Positions 11,219 to 12,886 of a stretch of DNA of 12,886 nt are shown here, piece by piece. Source of the stretch: Synergistales bacterium (GTDB lineage: Bacteria > Synergistota > Synergistia > Synergistales > 79-D21); the NCBI GenBank assembly GCA_015657435.1, contig JADLKH010000004.1:262672-275557 (forward strand), given 5' to 3'. The notes beneath the pieces are model-generated. The model was not told the origin of the DNA and made no database searches. It saw only the letters and a list, made by a program, of their open reading frames with translations. The position numbers and the translations under genes are program-made. The stretch's first letter is position 1. Every line of letters starts with the position of its first letter.

Positions 11219-12886
11219 AAAATTCCCCCTCTCTACCCCCTTCTGAATCCAATTCCTCCTCCAGACCGCTTATTTGGTATTGGCGGTTCCGGGTTGCCCC
11301 ATAGGCCGATAACCTTCCATCCTTCACCAGCCTGGGCAGGAGAGACTTCAACGCTCTCGCAGTGGTCAATCCTTCGGTCCACCTCTCCAGCATGCCCTTT
11401 GTAAACGGACGGCCATCGCCGTATTTCGTTTGGATAATGCCCCACAAGAGGGTTAGCCTGTCCACTCCCTGCGGGTCGTAATCCAGCTCGACATGCATCA
11501 GCACCGAGGGGAAGCCCGATGCATCCACCTCTCCATCCTCCAGGAAGAAGGCAAATGGTTCTATCGCCCTGAACCAGCTTTTCAGAACCCGTATAACGTG
11601 GGCCTTTTTGCCGTTCTCCTCATGCGCTTCCATTCCAATCAGATAACCGACCATCCTTTGAAGGACAGATGCCCCTACCGTGTCATGTTGGGTAAGAGGC
11701 ATGTTCGCCTCACTTCGTTTTGGCTTCCGTGCATGATGGGCCACCACGAAAGCCATGCCGTATTCCGCTGAAAGCCGGTTGCAGAACATGAAGATCGGCT
11801 TCATTGCGGTATTGTCGTTTTCCTCCTGGAGATGGAAGGCCGAGAGGGTGTCTAGGATAACAAGGTCTGGAGTGAATCCTTCGATGACGGTTCGCAAATT
11901 CTCTTGCCCTTCAGGAATGCCTAGATCAAGGCAGAGGCCGTCCTGTTCCACTTCCGACTTGTAGAGCACCTTGAAACAATCCCCTCGACTAAAGCCCGTT
12001 TGTCGAAGGCGAGCTTCAATCAGGCCCGGACCGAAGTCTCCCTCTAGAAACAGGACCTTCATGGGTCTGTCGTGCTCTGCGAGACCGTCCAGAATCTCTC
12101 CCCCAAGGGATAGATCACATGCCATGCGCAGGAGCAACCATGTTTTCCCTGCACCCGAATCCGCTGTCAGCACCGAGAGATATCCTCTAGGGAACAGTCC
12201 ACCGATCATCTCCGGCAGGACCCCCCCCGAAGCATCAGGCTCCTTTAAAAGGCTCATTAGCTTCGACCTCCGTTCCTCCCCCCATTCGGGGGCCTTCTCC
12301 ACAAGCTTTAAAAGTTCATCTTTCTTGTGGCCTGCTTGCAGCCAATCCGACACATCCCCCTTGTCGGGAAGATCGGGGAGAGAAACGATTTTCACCCGGC
12401 ACCCATGACCCTTCAGACAACGGGCAACCGATTCCCCATGCTTCCGCCCTGCTTCGTCGTTATCGGGCAAGATGATCACTTTCACGCCCTTGCCGAAGTA
12501 CTTGGCATGATCCTCGGTCCACTTCCCCGCTCCGCCGCTGTTGCAGGTTGCCGCTAAGCCCAAGGACATCAGGTTGTCCACGTCCTTCTCGCCTTCAGCG
12601 ATGAAGATGGTCTCGTTTCGATCCATTGCGGCCATCAATTCCACCAGGCGATAGGGAACATGTTTCACCCCATCCAGGTTCGGAATCCAGCCTCCTTTGC
12701 CATCGGGCCGTTCCTGGGAGAATCCCTTAGGTTCGTAGCGCACCACTCGAAAGAGGATGGTACCCGATTCATCCACATACCCGTAGGAAACAGCACGGGC
12801 CCTGTCCTTGCGCCTGGAGGACGGCACCGCTTGCCAGGATTCAGGGAGCGGCTTTGCGAGGGCTTCCGCTAGATCCCTCACGCCCC
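11142..12886 (-). CDS. TOPRIM plus RepA-type ATPase (primase/helicase class), N-terminus beyond window
   Basis: At least 579 residues are visible from a GTG at 12881, but the frame is still open at the window edge. Relatives carry an N-terminal CHC2-type zinc finger, so this is probably a partial gene. After a YGYVDESGTILFRVVRYEP segment comes a TOPRIM domain: EGEKD (about 96-100), GGAGKW, and DND (about 140-142). A RecA-like ATPase of the RepA/AAA_25 type follows. Its Walker A is ADSGAGKT (about 240-247), its Walker B is LVILDT (about 340-345), and VVAHHARK (about 379-386) fits a sensor or C-motif. The last ~100 residues resemble a winged-helix region (FTKGMLERWTEGLTTARALK). Such proteins prime and unwind DNA in phages, satellites and plasmids. 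The final ~30 codons run through ATTCGGAC repeats and may be a recent extension. Confidence 0.9.
   Translation of the reverse strand, partial: GVRDLAEALAKPLPESWQAVPSSRRKDRARAVSYGYVDESGTILFRVVRYEPKGFSQERPDGKGGWIPNLDGVKHVPYRLVELMAAMDRNETIFIAEGEKDVDNLMSLGLAATCNSGGAGKWTEDHAKYFGKGVKVIILPDNDEAGRKHGESVARCLKGHGCRVKIVSLPDLPDKGDVSDWLQAGHKKDELLKLVEKAPEWGEERRSKLMSLLKEPDASGGVLPEMIGGLFPRGYLSVLTADSGAGKTWLLLRMACDLSLGGEILDGLAEHDRPMKVLFLEGDFGPGLIEARLRQTGFSRGDCFKVLYKSEVEQDGLCLDLGIPEGQENLRTVIEGFTPDLVILDTLSAFHLQEENDNTAMKPIFMFCNRLSAEYGMAFVVAHHARKPKRSEANMPLTQHDTVGASVLQRMVGYLIGMEAHEENGKKAHVIRVLKSWFRAIEPFAFFLEDGEVDASGFPSVLMHVELDYDPQGVDRLTLLWGIIQTKYGDGRPFTKGMLERWTEGLTTARALKSLLPRLVKDGRLSAYGATRNRQYQISGLEEELDSEGGREGEFCPNRVQSIGITESNSDKGGVRIVFE

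Larger units (their letters stand above)
5434..12886. mobile_element. Probable integrative element, phage satellite or phage-plasmid segment
   Basis: An Xer-like integrase divergent from an AlpA/excisionase-type gene, a TOPRIM/RepA ATPase, small phage-like genes and iteron-type repeats share one stretch. Its base composition differs from the Hxs region. This gene set is typical of satellites of the PICI/P4 kind and of phage-plasmids. The element runs past the right edge. No attachment-site duplication was found, so the left boundary (somewhere in 5080-5430) is a guess. Confidence 0.5.

Overview
The window comes from a bacterium. It has strong GGAGG ribosome binding sites, frequent GTG/TTG starts, TTGACA-type promoters and intrinsic terminators. 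The taxon cannot be fixed from sequence alone. Base composition changes near position 5100-5400: the left third is visibly AT-richer, while the right two thirds are GC-richer and carry mobile-element genes.

Left part (about 65-5075, all minus strand). A compact operon encodes a His-Xaa-Ser (Hxs) radical-SAM peptide-modification system. In transcription order it contains HxsA, a secreted precursor ending in seven H-X-S triplets; a single protein in which HxsD is fused to the radical-SAM maturase HxsB; the second radical-SAM enzyme HxsC; a small basic protein with a C-terminal membrane segment; and a class I SAM methyltransferase whose reading frame is broken near its C-terminus. Upstream on the same strand lies a voltage-sensor-type K+ channel with a TVGYGD filter. 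A perfect 14-bp inverted repeat sits at the channel's start.

Middle (5250-7091). A minus-strand module holds an AlpA/excisionase-type HTH protein of 55 aa, a possible 35-aa ORF and an unrecognised 114-aa protein that ends at an intrinsic terminator. It is divergent from a plus-strand tyrosine recombinase. The divergent promoters share a dyad, and hairpins lie on both sides of the recombinase gene.

Noncoding core (7101-8902). This is the most unusual part. About 70 short, imperfectly palindromic units recur with an almost invariant 17-bp centre-to-centre period. The palindrome sequence itself changes from block to block (CCATGG, CCGGTT, GCATG, ACTAGT, CCGG, GTCACCCCTGAC, GGAC-N5-GTCC, CACTGGTG, ACATGT, GCACATGTGC, CCCATGGG). 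A block of about 340 bp with a different, roughly 22-bp TTTTTATcGTG repeat interrupts the array and resembles replication-origin iterons.

Right part (9007-12886, minus strand). An operon-like run encodes a TOPRIM plus RepA-type ATPase (primase/helicase class, cut by the window edge), an 83-aa zinc-ribbon protein, a 63-aa protein and a 443-aa Gln-rich protein of possible virion origin. It ends at an intrinsic terminator. Ten copies of ATTCGGAC surround the 3' end of the TOPRIM/ATPase gene. Integrase, excisionase, TOPRIM-ATPase and an origin-like repeat field together suggest an integrative element, phage satellite or phage-plasmid. The palindrome array is its unexplained component.
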